From Cololabis saira (taxonomy: Eukaryota > Chordata > Actinopteri > Beloniformes > Belonidae), in the NCBI RefSeq assembly GCF_033807715.1, contig NC_084601.1, positions 18,282,690-18,346,689 of the forward strand: a DNA stretch of 64,000 nt. Direction: 5' to 3'. The position numbers were made by a program, and so were the translations under genes. Positions 11,630 through 24,425 of this stretch are shown piece after piece (position 1 is the first letter of the stretch; the number at the start of each line of letters is the position of its first letter). The notes beneath the pieces are model-generated. The model ran no database searches, had not been told where the DNA came from, and worked only from the letters and a program-made list of their open reading frames with translations.

Positions 11630-14250
11630 GGAACAAAGCTGCATGCTGTGCTACAGTTGTATAGTTGGCATTTTATGGCATTTTCTTTGAATATAACATA
11701 GTACATACATAACAACTTGGATTCAATTAACTTATGGGTTTAACAGTGACAGAAAATAAACAATATTTTTACATCCCCGTGTGCATGTCACAAACTAGCT
11801 ACCGACTTGCAGCAAAGACGTAGCTAGAGCCACCGTCGTCTTCATGTTAGCGTTTCTCGGCTGCTATTCCCGACTGTATTAAAAAACATTCGAGCAACCT
11901 CTGCCTGTCAAAGTTCGTAATGAATCTGTAAAATAATTGTGTTTAGCTTCTGCTTTATAATTTCAATTCTCAGTCAAGTGCATGTGAAAGAGGATATTGA
12001 ATGATGCCAGTAAACCTGCGAAGGGTGAAAATTAAAATCCAACTCGCCCCAACCGGTCAGGCTGCAGTTCATACGCTATGAGGGAAATTTGAAATGCTGT
12101 ATAAATATGATGACGAATTTAGTTCATGCTATTTAAACCTTTCCAGTTTAGATGGCTGGCATTTCAAGATACCAAAACACAGCCTAAACCCAACTTAAAT
12201 GACAATCATCTGTCAAATGAGAAATCATATAAGTGAGTACAATCTAAATCAAACATGTAATCCGACTGGGCAAGAGTTAAAAGAGGTCCCGGACATAAGC
12301 ATTAGATTTAACGCTGCAATTTTGCCAAATGCAGCTTCGGATTGTCGTCTCAAATGACAAGAGACGCATCACTGTCTGACACTACTGTTTATTTGGCTTT
12401 CCTGGTGAGAGAACCTATTTAAGTTATGATCATGATTTGGAAGATCATTTGAAGGTTAAATGAAACCTGCGGTGTACAAGCCACAGATGAAATGTGTGGG
12501 TTTGCTGTTGAAATCTTTCTGGAAGTAAAACCTTCAGCTCTGAATAACATCACATGACGACTACAGCAAGTCTAATTTCCAGTTTGGGTGAAATGTGGCC
12601 AGAGGGCCAGAGACAGCAAGCCTGTGCCAGGAGGAGGGCAGGAGGGTCCCGCAGCTGTCACGCAGCTCTGACCCGTCTGCATACAAGGGGACAAAGATCC
12701 AGTGGTATGACATGATACTGCAGAGGACCTGACCTACATCTGGGATGTGTTCGCTTCAATTCATGATGAAAAATACAGAATAGGAAACTATAGTGACAAA
12801 TGACTGCATTATAACATAATTCTTTGTTTTAATGAAATTAAATGTCAGATTATAGCTTCTTGAAAAAAAAGGAAGTATAGTGTCTTGCAGGTTTTGATAC
12901 AATAGATGACTCCCCACTGTGGAAACGTGTGTGCAAATGGAAGAAATCAGAAGGCTCTTAAATACACAAGGGATGAGCTCCATTGGGGCACCGTCTTAGC
13001 AATTGTACATGCAACTACAAGGGTGCACACACTCCAACCAGTATGACAGTTAGTTGCATTGGCTGGATCCCTGCAGGGCTGCAGGACAGTGGCCATTAGA
13101 GACACAAAACAACCAAGTTCCCCCAGCATCACCCAGTAATGGAATACATTTACTCATCCCCGGAGGTGTGTGTGCGCGTGTTTTTTCAGAGTCCATAGTA
13201 GCGCAACACTGCATGCACAATATCTGGAAATGCACATTATATGAACTTCATTTGTCTTAATACTTGAATGAATGTGTACCGCCCTTCCAGTCTTGCTGCA
13301 TGCCCCCCAGCTCATCAGCTGGCTGCTTATCTGGCCTCAGACTGTCAAAATGATCACTGCTCGTGTTTTGCAGAGAGTGAGAGTAAAATAATCTCCTTGA
13401 ACAAATAATTAAAGAGGAAAAACAGTATTCTAATGTGTCATTTCAGGGTTTGCAAACACTTTTGATTTTTAAACATGTTTTGACATTTTTGAGACCCCAG
13501 TAATTAATAAATCCTTGGTTGCATCTGTAATGAAGATGTGGTCATCAAATACGATTATTTTGTTCCAAATTAAGTGGCGTTTGGACGCTTAGATACTGAT
13601 TGTGATCATTGTTGCATGTTGAGTGCACAAAGCATCAGTAAGCTGTGATCTACAAGCCTTTAATCATTCATCTCACTAATAGAAAACACCTCATCTTCAA
13701 ATTGCTAGGTTTGCATGGGTTAAGTATCGTTTTATAATGTCAGTAAGAGATATGATTTTTTTTTTTTTTGAGCAGCCAGCAGTTTATAAAATGATGATTG
13801 GTTTTGCTGTGTGTGCGTGTCTGTGTGTGTAATTTGAAATTAAATCCCATCGCTCATATCTATGTGTCCAACCTGTCCCATTTATAGATTTCCCTTGTTG
13901 TTCTTATTTATTTTAATACGTCTATATGTTTTATACAAGCTACTCTGAGCTCGTGCCTTCTGGCCCATCTGCTCTTTTTCCTTTGCTCTTCTCCTATTCA
14001 CCATCCTGGTGTCAGAGTCACCGCTTCAGTCCGTTGGTTTTGAAGAGTCTGGGAGTTGATGGACAAGGTGCAGGCCGAGGTAAAGCCCACAGAGGGTTAA
14101 AAACAAGGAAAAAGAAAGATGCAAGGGCTCTGGGTGATGGAGAGAGTGGAGGATGAGGGATGAGGGTCACCACGACGAGCTTGGATGAAGTCAGTGGATG
14201 AATCGAGAAATGTGGAAGATGTCTGGTGTGAGGGCGAGGTTAAAATAAAG
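11630..14250. other. Unique non-coding sequence
   Basis: No gene, transposon or long tandem repeat is recognised. A T run lies at 13757-13770. Open frames in 12756-13260 occur on both strands over the same bases and have no domain-like content. Confidence 0.5.
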
Positions 14251-14295
14251 GTGTGTGTGTGCGTGTGCGTGTGCGTGCGTGCGTGCGTGCGCGCA
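14251..14295 (+). repeat. (GTGC)/(GT) compound microsatellite
   Basis: The run changes from GTGTGTGT through GTGCGT to GTGCGTGCGTGC and ends in GCGCGC. Confidence 0.9.
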
Positions 14296-15900
14296 GGGGA
14301 GATTTAAGAGTGAGACGATTGGATGTGAACTGTTGAAGAGGGGGGTTAAAGGCAGCAAGATTTTGAGGACAGGGCTGAAATACCGATTTTCTCTTTAAAA
14401 TATGGCATCGTTTTTTTTCTCAAATGAAGTGGCATAATGCAAAGAGTATTCAATAAGGTTAATTTACATGGAAAGCAGGTAAAATTAGATAAAATTGATA
14501 CCTTGTATTGCCCATATTGGCTCCGAGAGTGTGACCTTGCACACATGATAACCCTGAGCGTGGGGTTTAAGAGAGTGGATAGTAATGACATTAATCTTCC
14601 TCCACAGAGAAAGGTAAACTGCGACGGATCCTGTGGTGGAGGTGGGGGTTTTAAAATGATACAATAACAGCAGTGACTGTGGCAGAAGCAATAACAATAA
14701 ACCTCTTTCACATTTTTAGCTTACCATAGCAGGAAATGCACTGATGTACGGTAGTTTATAACCTAAGAAACATGCCGGCATTTGTCACAAGTGCACGATG
14801 TCCAGCTTCCCTGCGTTGCTCGATGTGTGCACAACTGTGCAATTTTGATCTAAATTTAACTCACTCTTCCATGAAATGTCAAGGTGTCTTGACAAAGACG
14901 GTGTTTATTGATCCAACTAAAAGAATAAATTAAATTTAACATTTGAAACAAGTGTGATTGTTAGACAAAACGGATCACAGCCGGTGGCGGTCCAGTCAAA
15001 ACATCACACGATCAGCTGATTTTCATGAGAGTCATCGTATCAGTTGTGCACAATGGCTGCCTGCATATTTGAAACCACATTGTTACCAAATTATACCTCT
15101 CAGGAGAGAAGAGGGATTAACATGATTTCCGGGAGGTTCGTTGCCAGACAGATATTTGAAAAACACAACAACAGCAACAAGAACAAAAAAGCACGATAAT
15201 TACCTGCTTTGAAGTTGTAGCATTTATTGACATAAGTAGCATATATACATTCAGCTGAAACCCACATGTTGTAGTAGTGACAGCCACATACAACGGCTGC
15301 AGAAGGTTATTAGTGTACAAACTGGTGCCAATTTAAACTGGAGAACAAAAGAATGTTTTAGTATGTTGGAAAAATATTACATTGTTTAACTTCTTCATTG
15401 GCAGCTGCTGCATAATTAATTGTTCTAGGGATTAAATGAAGTGCCAACACAGCACAGTAAAAGAAATCTCTAATGAAGTTACTCAGCCAGCTGGCATAAA
15501 TAGGGCCGAGTGTATCTTATAATTTCCCTTAGGGGATTAATAAAGTAGTATTGAACTGTAAAATAATTCACAGTTTACCTGAGGATGTCGCTCTGCTGGT
15601 TGAGCTTCTTCGTCTGCCACACTGGCTTTTTTATTTTCTTAAGAAGTTACTCCTTGAGGATAAAAAGAGATATTCACTGAGTGTTGTACCAACTCTGCAT
15701 ACCGGTGAGCAGGCAGCTCAGGACAGCAATGTTATTGCTTCTTTTTGATGACAAGTTGACCGTGGGCTCTGATTCTGTCAACCGGAGTCCATCATTGGAG
15801 GATGTATCGGAGCTTTGTCCACAGGGGATGTTATGGCTGAATCTCTTGCCATCGTACTGCCTCATCACCATCTTGGCAACAACAACAACAAAAAACCTGT
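14296..15900. other. Unique non-coding sequence
   Basis: Nothing gene-like is recognised. It includes one LINE-tail fragment listed separately. The open frames at 14346-14711 on the two strands are shadows of each other. Confidence 0.5.
15521..15555 (+). repeat. LINE 3'-tail fragment
   Basis: AATTTCCCTTAGGGGATTAA followed by TAAAGTA matches the usual end of L2/Rex-like fish LINEs (AATTTCCC-GGGATTAATAAAGTA). Only the terminal piece is recognisable, as expected for severe 5' truncation. Confidence 0.5.
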
Positions 15901-15908
15901 ATGGAGAG

Positions 15909-15980
15909 TAGGAATGGGTGATATTTTATCACCCATTCCTACGAAGGGTGATTCCTTAGGAAGGAAGGAAATGAGTCTGA

Positions 15981-16012
<32 letters not shown>

Positions 16013-16027
16013 AATGAGCCTGAAAAA

Positions 16028-16071
<44 letters not shown>

Positions 16072-16187
16072 AATGAGCCTGAAAGAAAGAAAGAAAGAAA
16101 GAAAGAAATGAGCCTGAAAGAAAGAAAGAAAGAAAGAAATGAGCCTGAAAGAAAGAAAGAAAGAAAGAAAGAAAGAAATGAGCCTGA

Positions 16188-16247
<60 letters not shown>

Positions 16248-16599
16248 AATGAGCCTGAAAAAAAAGAAAGAAATGAGCCTGAAAAAAAAAGAAAGAAATG
16301 AGCCTGAAAAAAAAGAAAGAAATGAGCCTGAAAAAAAAGAAAGAAATGAGCCTGAAAAAAAGAAAGAAATGAGCCTGAAAGAAAGACAGAAATGAGCAAG
16401 AAAGAAAGACGGAAATGAGCAAGAAAGAAAGAAAGAAAGAAATGAGCCAGAAAGAAAGAAGGAAATGAGCCAGAAAGAAAGAAAGAAAGAAAGAAATGAG
16501 CCTGAAAAAAGAATGAAATGAGCCAGAAAGAAAGAAAGAAAGAAAGAAATTAGCCTGAAAAAAGAATGAAATGAGCCAGAAAGAAAGACGGAAATGAGC

Positions 16600-16651
<52 letters not shown>

Positions 16652-16817
16652 AAAATAACTGTTGATGACGTTTTTGTGTAACAAACATGGTGGATCTGAG
16701 AGCGAGATAGATTTATAGTTACAAAGATGGAGTTGAATTGGTATTTTTTTTATCGTTATCGGGATAAATGCCAGAAATTATCGTGATACATTTTTTAGTC
16801 CATACCGCCCATCCCTA
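15909..16817. mobile_element. Non-autonomous hAT element with internal tandem array, 8-bp TSD
   Basis: The left end TAGGAATGGGTGATAT and the reverse-complemented right end TAGGGATGGGCGGTAT form the terminal inverted repeat. Exact octamers ATGGAGAG flank the element (15901-15908 and 16818-16825). Next to the right end is the recognisable subterminal part ATTATCGTGATACATTTTTT. The left subterminal region is replaced by a short palindrome (15911-15941) and then by the tandem array at 15957-16655, so most of the element is now simple repeat. Confidence 0.85.
15957..16655 (+). repeat. Interrupted GAAA array with ATGAGCCTG punctuation
   Basis: Runs of GAAA (1 to about 15 copies) are separated by roughly 20 copies of a marker reading ATGAGCCTGAAA, with later variants ATGAGCCAG and ATGAGCAAG and an early ATGAGTCTG. 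The higher-order unit is therefore a minisatellite whose spacer length varies. It produces artefactual open frames of up to 249 codons on the minus strand with an FLSFFLSF pattern. Confidence 0.93.
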
Positions 16818-19033
16818 ATGGAGAGTAAAGAGAAGGAGTAATTTAGAAAAGTACAGGAATGAAATAGGATCTAGAACTGGCAATGTTTCTTATGAATTTT
16901 TAAGTAGGTTCTAATCTAATATTTACAGTAACGTTATAATACTTGTTCCATTAAGGCATTGCTGTAATGCATTTCTGCATCTCTGTTTATATCCAAAGAT
17001 GTAGCCAACTTGGTTGCAGTAAATCTACGCAGCACCTTATCTTAGTATTTCTGATTTTAGAGAAAAGCTGACCGCAGCATTTTCTACCCTGTAGGTATGT
17101 GCTATCGATTGCCACAAGTAAACTATTGCACCAGAGCAGTCCTGCCTGTTCTGGTGCATTGCTCGTACGTCTCCAGCACACCTGCCGGGCCAGCAGGTTC
17201 CTGGCTACGATTTAAGTCCTGTGATGGAAGGTCTTGGAGAAGCTGCTGCAAATTTGTAGACAAGCCACAGCTTTGCATGTTAATCGCTGGCAAACTGCCT
17301 CAAAGAATGAGGGATAAGGCTTCACAGCATCACACAAGAGATTTCATTGAATTAGACTTAACAAGAATGAAGTACCTTATTTTTCATTACATTAACTGCA
17401 AACAGGTAGCGTACACACCTGTGTCACTGCTGTCGTCTCCGTATAAACCCCTCCACTCTTTCCTGCCACTCAGCCGTTGCTACAGCGGTTACAGCCCCCC
17501 CCCACCTTCTCCTTCACACACTTTTCTCTCACTCTGAGGTTCGGTGTAAGTTAAGTCTCGTTTTACTCTTGTTTACAGTAGACTTCGTTGTCACTGGTTG
17601 TGGCTTGTGTTGGTCCCTGACACATGACCTTCCTCTCGATATGCTGTCTCTATTTGGTTCTGTCTGGCATTGCCCCATACGGTCGCTTTAACATCGATTA
17701 CTGCACGTTTTAATAACGCTATGACTTTTACTTTATCTGATAATTAACAAACACTGGAGGATTCAGGTGGACTGATTGTCACGCGCACTTAGGGGCAGAA
17801 TTACAGGATAACTTATGGATAACGCATCCATACATGATGGATGGCCCATAATACAAAAAAATCAACATGAAGTAATCCCGCAATTAGTGTATTGCTGAAT
17901 TTCCTTATTTCCTCATTCACTGACTGGAATATGTTAAGCGCTATCAAACTGGCAAGCATCCAGTTTGTTGGAAAACATCCGAGTTCTGCAGCAAAGGGCA
18001 TGTTTTAAGTCAGTGATTTAAAATGGCATAACAGTGCAACTATGAATATGGAACCAAGCAGTGCATGCAAAGATGTGCACGTTTGACAATGTGCTTTAAT
18101 TTTTAAACCTTAAGATACTTAAATTTAAGTTTATCCTAACAAATGTTGTTAGAGACCTTAAGAAATGTGCAACTATAAACAGAACCTGAAGTGATGCTCC
18201 CTGTGCTCCCAGTCTTCATGCAAGACCAGGATCGAAATGGCAGAATGGCTCCTTTTGCCCATATCTTGTGTTTTTCTTCGAAGCGTGGCATGAATGAGAC
18301 TGTCAAACACAATCATGTGGTCATTATGATAACAGGTAGCCTCCGTGGGATTAATTTATACCCGTCCATTGAAGCATCACTTCCTGAAGTGTGGGCCATT
18401 TGTCCTTGTTTCCTCTCTGCCCTTCTCTTTTTCCTCTCCCTCTCATTTCAGAGTCAGCACAGCCTCGCAGGTCAGTTCTAATTACTGGGGTTCAATTGGA
18501 ATTGGCTTTTCAATTTTTTGATGCAGCAACGGTGGAAATTGTGAGGAGACAGTCCCGACTTTTTCCCCAACCCGCTGCTTTTTAGCCTCCCGGTATGACT
18601 TTATATGCCTGATACATTTCACCTCACTGCACCAATGCTTTGCAATGCAATGCGACTGTGCGGGAGGGAGCAAGAGGAGCAGCGATGAGACTATTACTAC
18701 GAGACTTTACCATGCCAGGCAAGGCTGTATGCATTGGTGTATTTACACTGTATCTGAATACTTGTGAGTGTGTGTGTAGAAGTGACTTTGTAGAAGTGAC
18801 AAGTGTACGCGTGGATGATCAGTATGTTACGGAGAGAAAAAACTGAGGGCGAATAGCAAAAAGAGAAAAGAAGCCGTCTCAAAGAGGGATGGGAGTGGCA
18901 GTAAGAGCCAGGGCTTTTCTCTTCTGTCTTTCTTTCGGGTCCGCAGTGCAGGAGAAGAGGAGATTAAAGTGGAAACACTGCTTTTGAAGTTGGGCAATGC
19001 AGAAAAAGCAGCAGCTACATACGCGAATAGGCC

Positions 19034-19065
19034 GACACACACACACACACACACAGACACACACA
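19034..19065 (+). repeat. (CA)n microsatellite, interrupted
   Basis: About 15 CA units with one AGA interruption are visible. Confidence 0.9.
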
Positions 19066-19930
19066 AAGACACAGGAGCTGTTTCCTTAGAGCCGAGTAAA
19101 ATAAGGGAATATGAATGCTGCTGAAACTCCCTTTGATTTATACCACCATTATGCGATTCCTCACACCATTTTAACATTCTCAACTGCACAAAATAATAAT
19201 AATCATGGAATTGCATCCCCTATTTAAAAGAAGCCACAGCAAAAAGTCTTAAGTCCCGACTCAGTTGAGTTTGCAGCCGTGGCAGAGGCACACCAGAATA
19301 ATTACTGGTCCCATATGCCCCTTATTCTCAAGACATGGAACATTTTGGATGCTCCCAACAGTAAATGTAAAACAGTAAACTGTCTACTTTTGATACCCAA
19401 AATAAACACAGACCATCTCCCAGATCCAGGGAAGGCCGCCTCGGTGTAAAGCTGGTGTAGAAATGCCAAGAGGTAATTGTAGGAGTAATATTCACACCGG
19501 TGAAATGTCAGACTTATCCTTCCATTACTCTCCGACATGCATCCCGATGTCATTCATTAAAAGCGCACGGCCGTTTCCTAAATCAATGGTAAACAACGAT
19601 CATCGACCGTTTCAAGTTAATGACTGTGTTTCTGCTTTAGCAGGCATTAACATTTTCCTGTACCATCTGAGTGCTTCAGGCACGGGGAGGGTGTGTGTAC
19701 CCAAGCATACTCGCAGAGCTCCTTCTTCATGTGCGTAGTCGTGTCCGTTCCCAGCTTTCAAATCACTCTGCAGTAAAGGACATCGGCATATGCCAAGAAG
19801 TCATGAAGAATGATCAGGCTTTTAATGTCAGATGGAGTCCAGCCAAGAGCCCAAAGTAGCTATGTCCGATTAGTACAACTGATGATTCTCCAGAGCTGGC
19901 CAAGGTTATCAAAAGAATGTCCTTGTCTAA

Positions 19931-19956
19931 GTGTGTGTGTGGGTGTGTGTGTGTGT
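19931..19956 (+). repeat. (GT)n microsatellite, interrupted
   Basis: About 12 GT units with a single GGG interruption are visible. Confidence 0.9.
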
Positions 19957-21487
19957 TCAGAAACTTCAGAAATGTGCAGGTCCCATGATGTAAAAATATT
20001 GAAATTTAATGTCCTTGTCATGTCAAATGGTTTCCCATTTAAAATTCTCTGGAGGCGGGTGCAAGTGCACTCCGGAGCTGCTTTCCTACTTGACCTGAAA
20101 TTCCCCTTTAATGCATGGGAGAAAATAGTGCCAGGCATTCATCTTCTTTGGCCTCATCTTCTTCTTTTTTTTGCACGATGCCCTTCCATTGCTGTTCTCC
20201 TCACCCCAGCCTCAGGACAGATGAAGATTTGTTGCATTATTTGGCTACAGAAATCTTATTTTAATTTTCCACCCCTTTTTTCCCCCTGTCTTCCTTTTAT
20301 ATATCCATCCTACCAATAGTTCACACGACATCCAGCTGTTTAAAAGTTTGAGGATTGTACTGTTCTACGCAAGTCCAGACTTAACTTTCATCATGTGTGT
20401 CTCAGAAAAAAAACTAAACAAAAGAAACTTTAACAAGTGTTGGATGGTCCAGCTCCAGATTTCTCAATCCAGTCTGTCGTCATCAATAAAACTGTATTGT
20501 GAGTTTAATTTTAGCTTCCCAGTGCTCTCAAAGACAATTTCATCTTTAGAAGTGGGGATTATTTTGCCATGTATTTTAGCTTGAGTTGTGAATGTCCTGC
20601 ACATCTCAAGCATAGAGTTCACTTGGCCATAGTTGAGGGATTCATCCCAATTTTTTGTGGAGCATTGATATTTATTTAAGTAATATTGAGGTGTTTTTTT
20701 GGGGGGGGCTAGGATTTTAGTAGCTCTACCTGTTACCTACTATTTCTTCTATTGACCTGAATCACTTTTGTACTGACATTCTGAGCATGACCATAGCCCC
20801 ATGTCTGGTTGGTTGGAGCAGGGGTACTTAAATATAGCAAATACAACAAAATAATACAGTATAAATACACGCATCATATATCTTGCAACATCTTGTTTCT
20901 ATCTTCAAAAATGCAGAGCTGTCATATACCTGACATAGCTCTCATGCACCTCATACGGTGTACGCTTTGACAAAAACTGTTTAAATTATTGAGGGCGAAA
21001 GGATTAAAATGGAAAGCGAAGAAGGAACTTGTCCGCAAAGAAACGAAGACATAGCGACGGAGGGAAATGAGACTCTTTGGGAATACAAAGAAATGCAGGA
21101 GAGGGGCGGAGATGCTGAAAGAGCCAGAGAAGACCAAAGAAAGAAAGGTAGAGATAAGTAGAACATGTAGTTTTCCCCTTGGCTTGTTTGCCTGCTGATG
21201 TAAAGAGGAAATGGTTAGATCAGCAGGGGATTTCACCTACACCGAGTAACTAGTTTTGGAAATACACGTGAGGTACACGCATATGTAGATGCACACGACT
21301 CATGGGACCGGAAGAGATGAAAAGAAATGCAGGCAGGAGTCGTGCGCTCATGTAGTCCCCATACTCAGGTTACAAGGCTCGATGGAGATGCAAAGGCTGC
21401 TGGGCTTTTTGCACTTTGTTAGTCGTGTCAGTATTTATGCATGCAAACGTCTGTGTGCATGTGTACTTTGTATGAGTTTGGAGACAG

Positions 21488-21489
<2 letters not shown>

Positions 21490-21559
<70 letters not shown>
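21490..21559 (+). repeat. (TG)n microsatellite, about 35 units
   Basis: Uninterrupted TG repeats run for 70 bases. They create the Val/Cys runs of open frames on the plus strand and the Thr/His runs on the minus strand. Confidence 0.97.
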
Positions 21560-21563
<4 letters not shown>

Positions 21564-23176
21564 AAACTGGCAGTGGAAGTCTGACATCCTGCAGTGCTGG
21601 CTTTGTAGCACTCAGCTGAACATGGCTGTGGATCAATGTCATCTGAAACACACACACAGACAAACACACACTGCACTCGCACACTTGGACTTGTTTACAG
21701 TTTAAACAGCGGGTGGCACGGACAACAGCCACTTAATCCGCAGCCATTTTCACGACCAAATGTGATACCCAGAACTTTTTTTCATCTGCAAAGTACAACA
21801 TATTCGAAGTCTTCCTGAACTGTAAATTAAACCTATGAGTTATTCAGCATTAAACAGAACATCGTTGGTTAGGTGGTTTTGTTTAACCGAGGGTTCAGGG
21901 TAGTTTCACATGGCCTTGGCTGCTGGAATGTGTCTGCAATAAGACATTTTCTTCGGGTAAGTTCTTCGGGTAAGTTACCTCACCGGTGCCCTGAAAAACT
22001 GCTTGGTAGGTCGTAGTTTTGACTTGTTGCTGGCTGATGTAGGCAGGAGATGACATTGAGCCTTCTCGATGTTCCCTCTGAGTCTGACTTTTCTCTTCTC
22101 ATTCTTTACCACCATTACCGCTTGTGCAAACACAATCACAGCAACCTTCTCACCTCCTTACGTGTTTATCTTGTCGATTTAGTTTGCTTTCTTCTGCCCC
22201 TCTAGAAATAGGCCTAATATTCCTGAAGCTATCTATCTATCTAGTCTTATTTTAGGTCAAATTACCTGCCAGTGGTGTAAGAAAACATTTCTGGACTACA
22301 ATTCTTAAAACTAGCAAAGTAGTCTAAAAATTGTCTTCTAATTTTCTTGTAAAAAGGCATTTTTACTTTCTTAGAAATTAGTTTTTGCAGTGTACTTCCG
22401 GCCAACTGCTCTCTTGTTAGTTGTAACTGTTTATTGTGAGAAACATTAGCAACGTATCTCAGCAATAGCCACACATTTAGACTGTCCAATCACTTAATAA
22501 GTAGCTGGTTGTATACATTCTACTGTTTTATTGTTTTATTTACTTTTAAACAAAAATTATAAGTAAATTAGTTTCTTTCTTTTTTAAATACCAGGACAAA
22601 GTCACTGTTTATCTGGCTGGTGCTGTGTATTGATACCTCCACCTGCACCTTGGTGATTGAAGTTGAAGTGTGGGAATGTTTCTGAAAAGGTGTTTTTCTT
22701 GGACTGACAACGTCACTTCCACATAGTGAAGGCTGTCAGGCAGCATGCATTTACTGCTGTCCAGCTGTGATGATGCACACACACACACAAACACCCTGGC
22801 TGCACTTTCCTTCAGTCCCTGTTCCTGCACCACTGGCCAACGCAGCAGGGTTGCTTTCAAAGCAGTGTGAGTGTTGAGGGGTCAGATTGAGGCTTGCATG
22901 TGTGTGAGTGTGTATGCATGCACATGCAGGCTTTCATGCAAAGTGTTTATTGGCAAGATGTTCCCCTCCCACATCTGCGGAGCCCTCATCCTCCGGGAAG
23001 CCTCCCTCTCTTTCATCATGGCACATGTTTAAGTGGAAAAAATTAACGGGTGAATGGTATGAAGCAGAAAAGTGCAGATCAGCAAGCAACTTCAGTGACA
23101 TACAGAGAAAAAGAGAGATTGTAAGTGATCGCGCGTTCGCTAAAGTAAGTCATGTGGCGCGGTGAAGGCTCTACTG

Positions 23177-23190
23177 GTCACCATAGCAAC
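23177..23190 (+). promoter_or_regulatory. Candidate RFX X-box
   Basis: GTCACCATAGCAAC fits the RFX-family X-box consensus (GTNRCC, 0-3 bases, RGYAAC) at every constrained position with a 2-base spacer. It lies in a transposon-poor block. One such match is roughly what chance allows in 64 kb when spacer variation is permitted, so function is only a possibility. Confidence 0.3.
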
Positions 23191-24189
23191 CCTTTAAAGG
23201 CCGATCCCCAATGCAATTAGAGAGGCTTTGAGGCAGCCAGTTTGAGGCTAGAGTATAAAAAATGACGGCAAGAAAGAGTAGACAGACTCAAGGAAAACAA
23301 CCCAGCTGAATGAATGAAGAACAGCCATTATGAGGCCAAGTGCGTCAGTAATTACACAAGGTAATTGTGGAGAGGCTTCTTTTCTTTCTTTCTTTCTGGC
23401 TGTGGGAATTTTAATAATGCTGATGCCACTGGCAAGTCATGTCAATGGGTTTGTAGTTTCACCGTGTGTTTGTGTGAGAGAGCACTGGGGCAAAGAAAAA
23501 TAAATGTCTTGAGCTACCTATTGCTGCAGATTGAAGACGCAAACTTCCACAAACATGAGGAAAAGACTGAAGGAAAGAGGTAGAGAGAGGAGGCAGAGGT
23601 TTAATTCACAGCAGCGCTCAGGGACAAAGTCTTGGCTCAGGCCACCAAAGTGATATTATCATTGGAATTAAACATTCAGAACTCAGTCGCATTATTGCTG
23701 GCAATCCTCTCAAACATTATCTAAGCTCATTAAGTACAAAAGAACACTACATATCCAACGTGATAATTATCAATTTCTGTATTTTTCGTCATTATTTTTT
23801 AAGTCTTGCTGCCGTACACCACACCTAAACCATGCCCATGCTACTGGCAACACGAGTGACCAGTTTTAATCTTGACAATGTATTCTAATAGTTGGATATA
23901 TATTGTTTTGTTGATTTTAATTGGAAGAAATTCATTTTTACAGAATTGTGCCAAGTACCGTTGTGTTGTGTAACCATCACAAAGCAAAATAGCTGACTGT
24001 TATTACAGTTACAATAATTGTCTACTAGAAAACATGTTGCCCACATCATTCTGCATTATTTCAGTGCTTTGAAGTCTCCGTGGCAACCATTACAGTTTTG
24101 AGTCTTCCAAGCTAAGTCTCAGCAGGTGTTACAAAGCTTTGAATGGTTCATCCCTTTCTTTCTGGCATCTTCTCTTCGGTTCTTTCATG

Positions 24190-24425
24190 AATGACTACCC
24201 TTGGGTTTCTCTACATATGCTGTATGAAGTTTAAGTCATGGCTAAGCCACTCACACTGTCTTTGAATTATCCCAGAACCCTTTTTTGGCTGCATACTTTG
24301 GCACTGAAAGGTGAAAACACACCTCAGTCTTAGGTTGCAGGGTTTTTTCAAGAACGTCCGAGTCTTCTGAGTCACTTTCATCTCAACCCAACCCCTTCTA
24401 TTGAGAGGATGACGTTGGCATTGTT
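24190..24425 (-). pseudogene. Tc1-like transposase fragment
   Basis: A minus-strand frame reads FLKKPCNLRLRCVFTFQCQS and further on EWLSHDLNFIQHM. This follows the Tc1 order of an LRLGR-(Y/F)TFQQDND block, then EWPSQSPDLNPIEHL. The catalytic aspartate of the QQDND motif and the glutamate of PIE are both replaced (FQCQS, FIQHM), so this is a dead fragment. It comes from a Tc1 lineage different from the one at 8172-9484, judged by the different sequence around the shared motifs. No terminal repeats were identified. Confidence 0.6.

Larger units (their letters stand above)
16826..24189. other. Transposon-poor unique block
   Basis: Over about 7.4 kb I see only microsatellites (19034-19065, 19931-19956, 21490-21559), a short CTAT run near 22236 and no recognisable transposon relic. 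No exon with domain-like coding was found. Such blocks often contain conserved non-coding elements, but conservation cannot be judged from one sequence. Confidence 0.45.

Noticed and set aside
15865..16688. Open frames of 95 to 249 codons with FLSFF or KKERKKER patterns
   Set aside because: They are translations of the GAAA tandem array.
19810..20319. 169-codon frame overlapping a (GT)n repeat
   Set aside because: It crosses the microsatellite and shows no conserved-looking segment. An opposite-strand frame overlaps the same bases.
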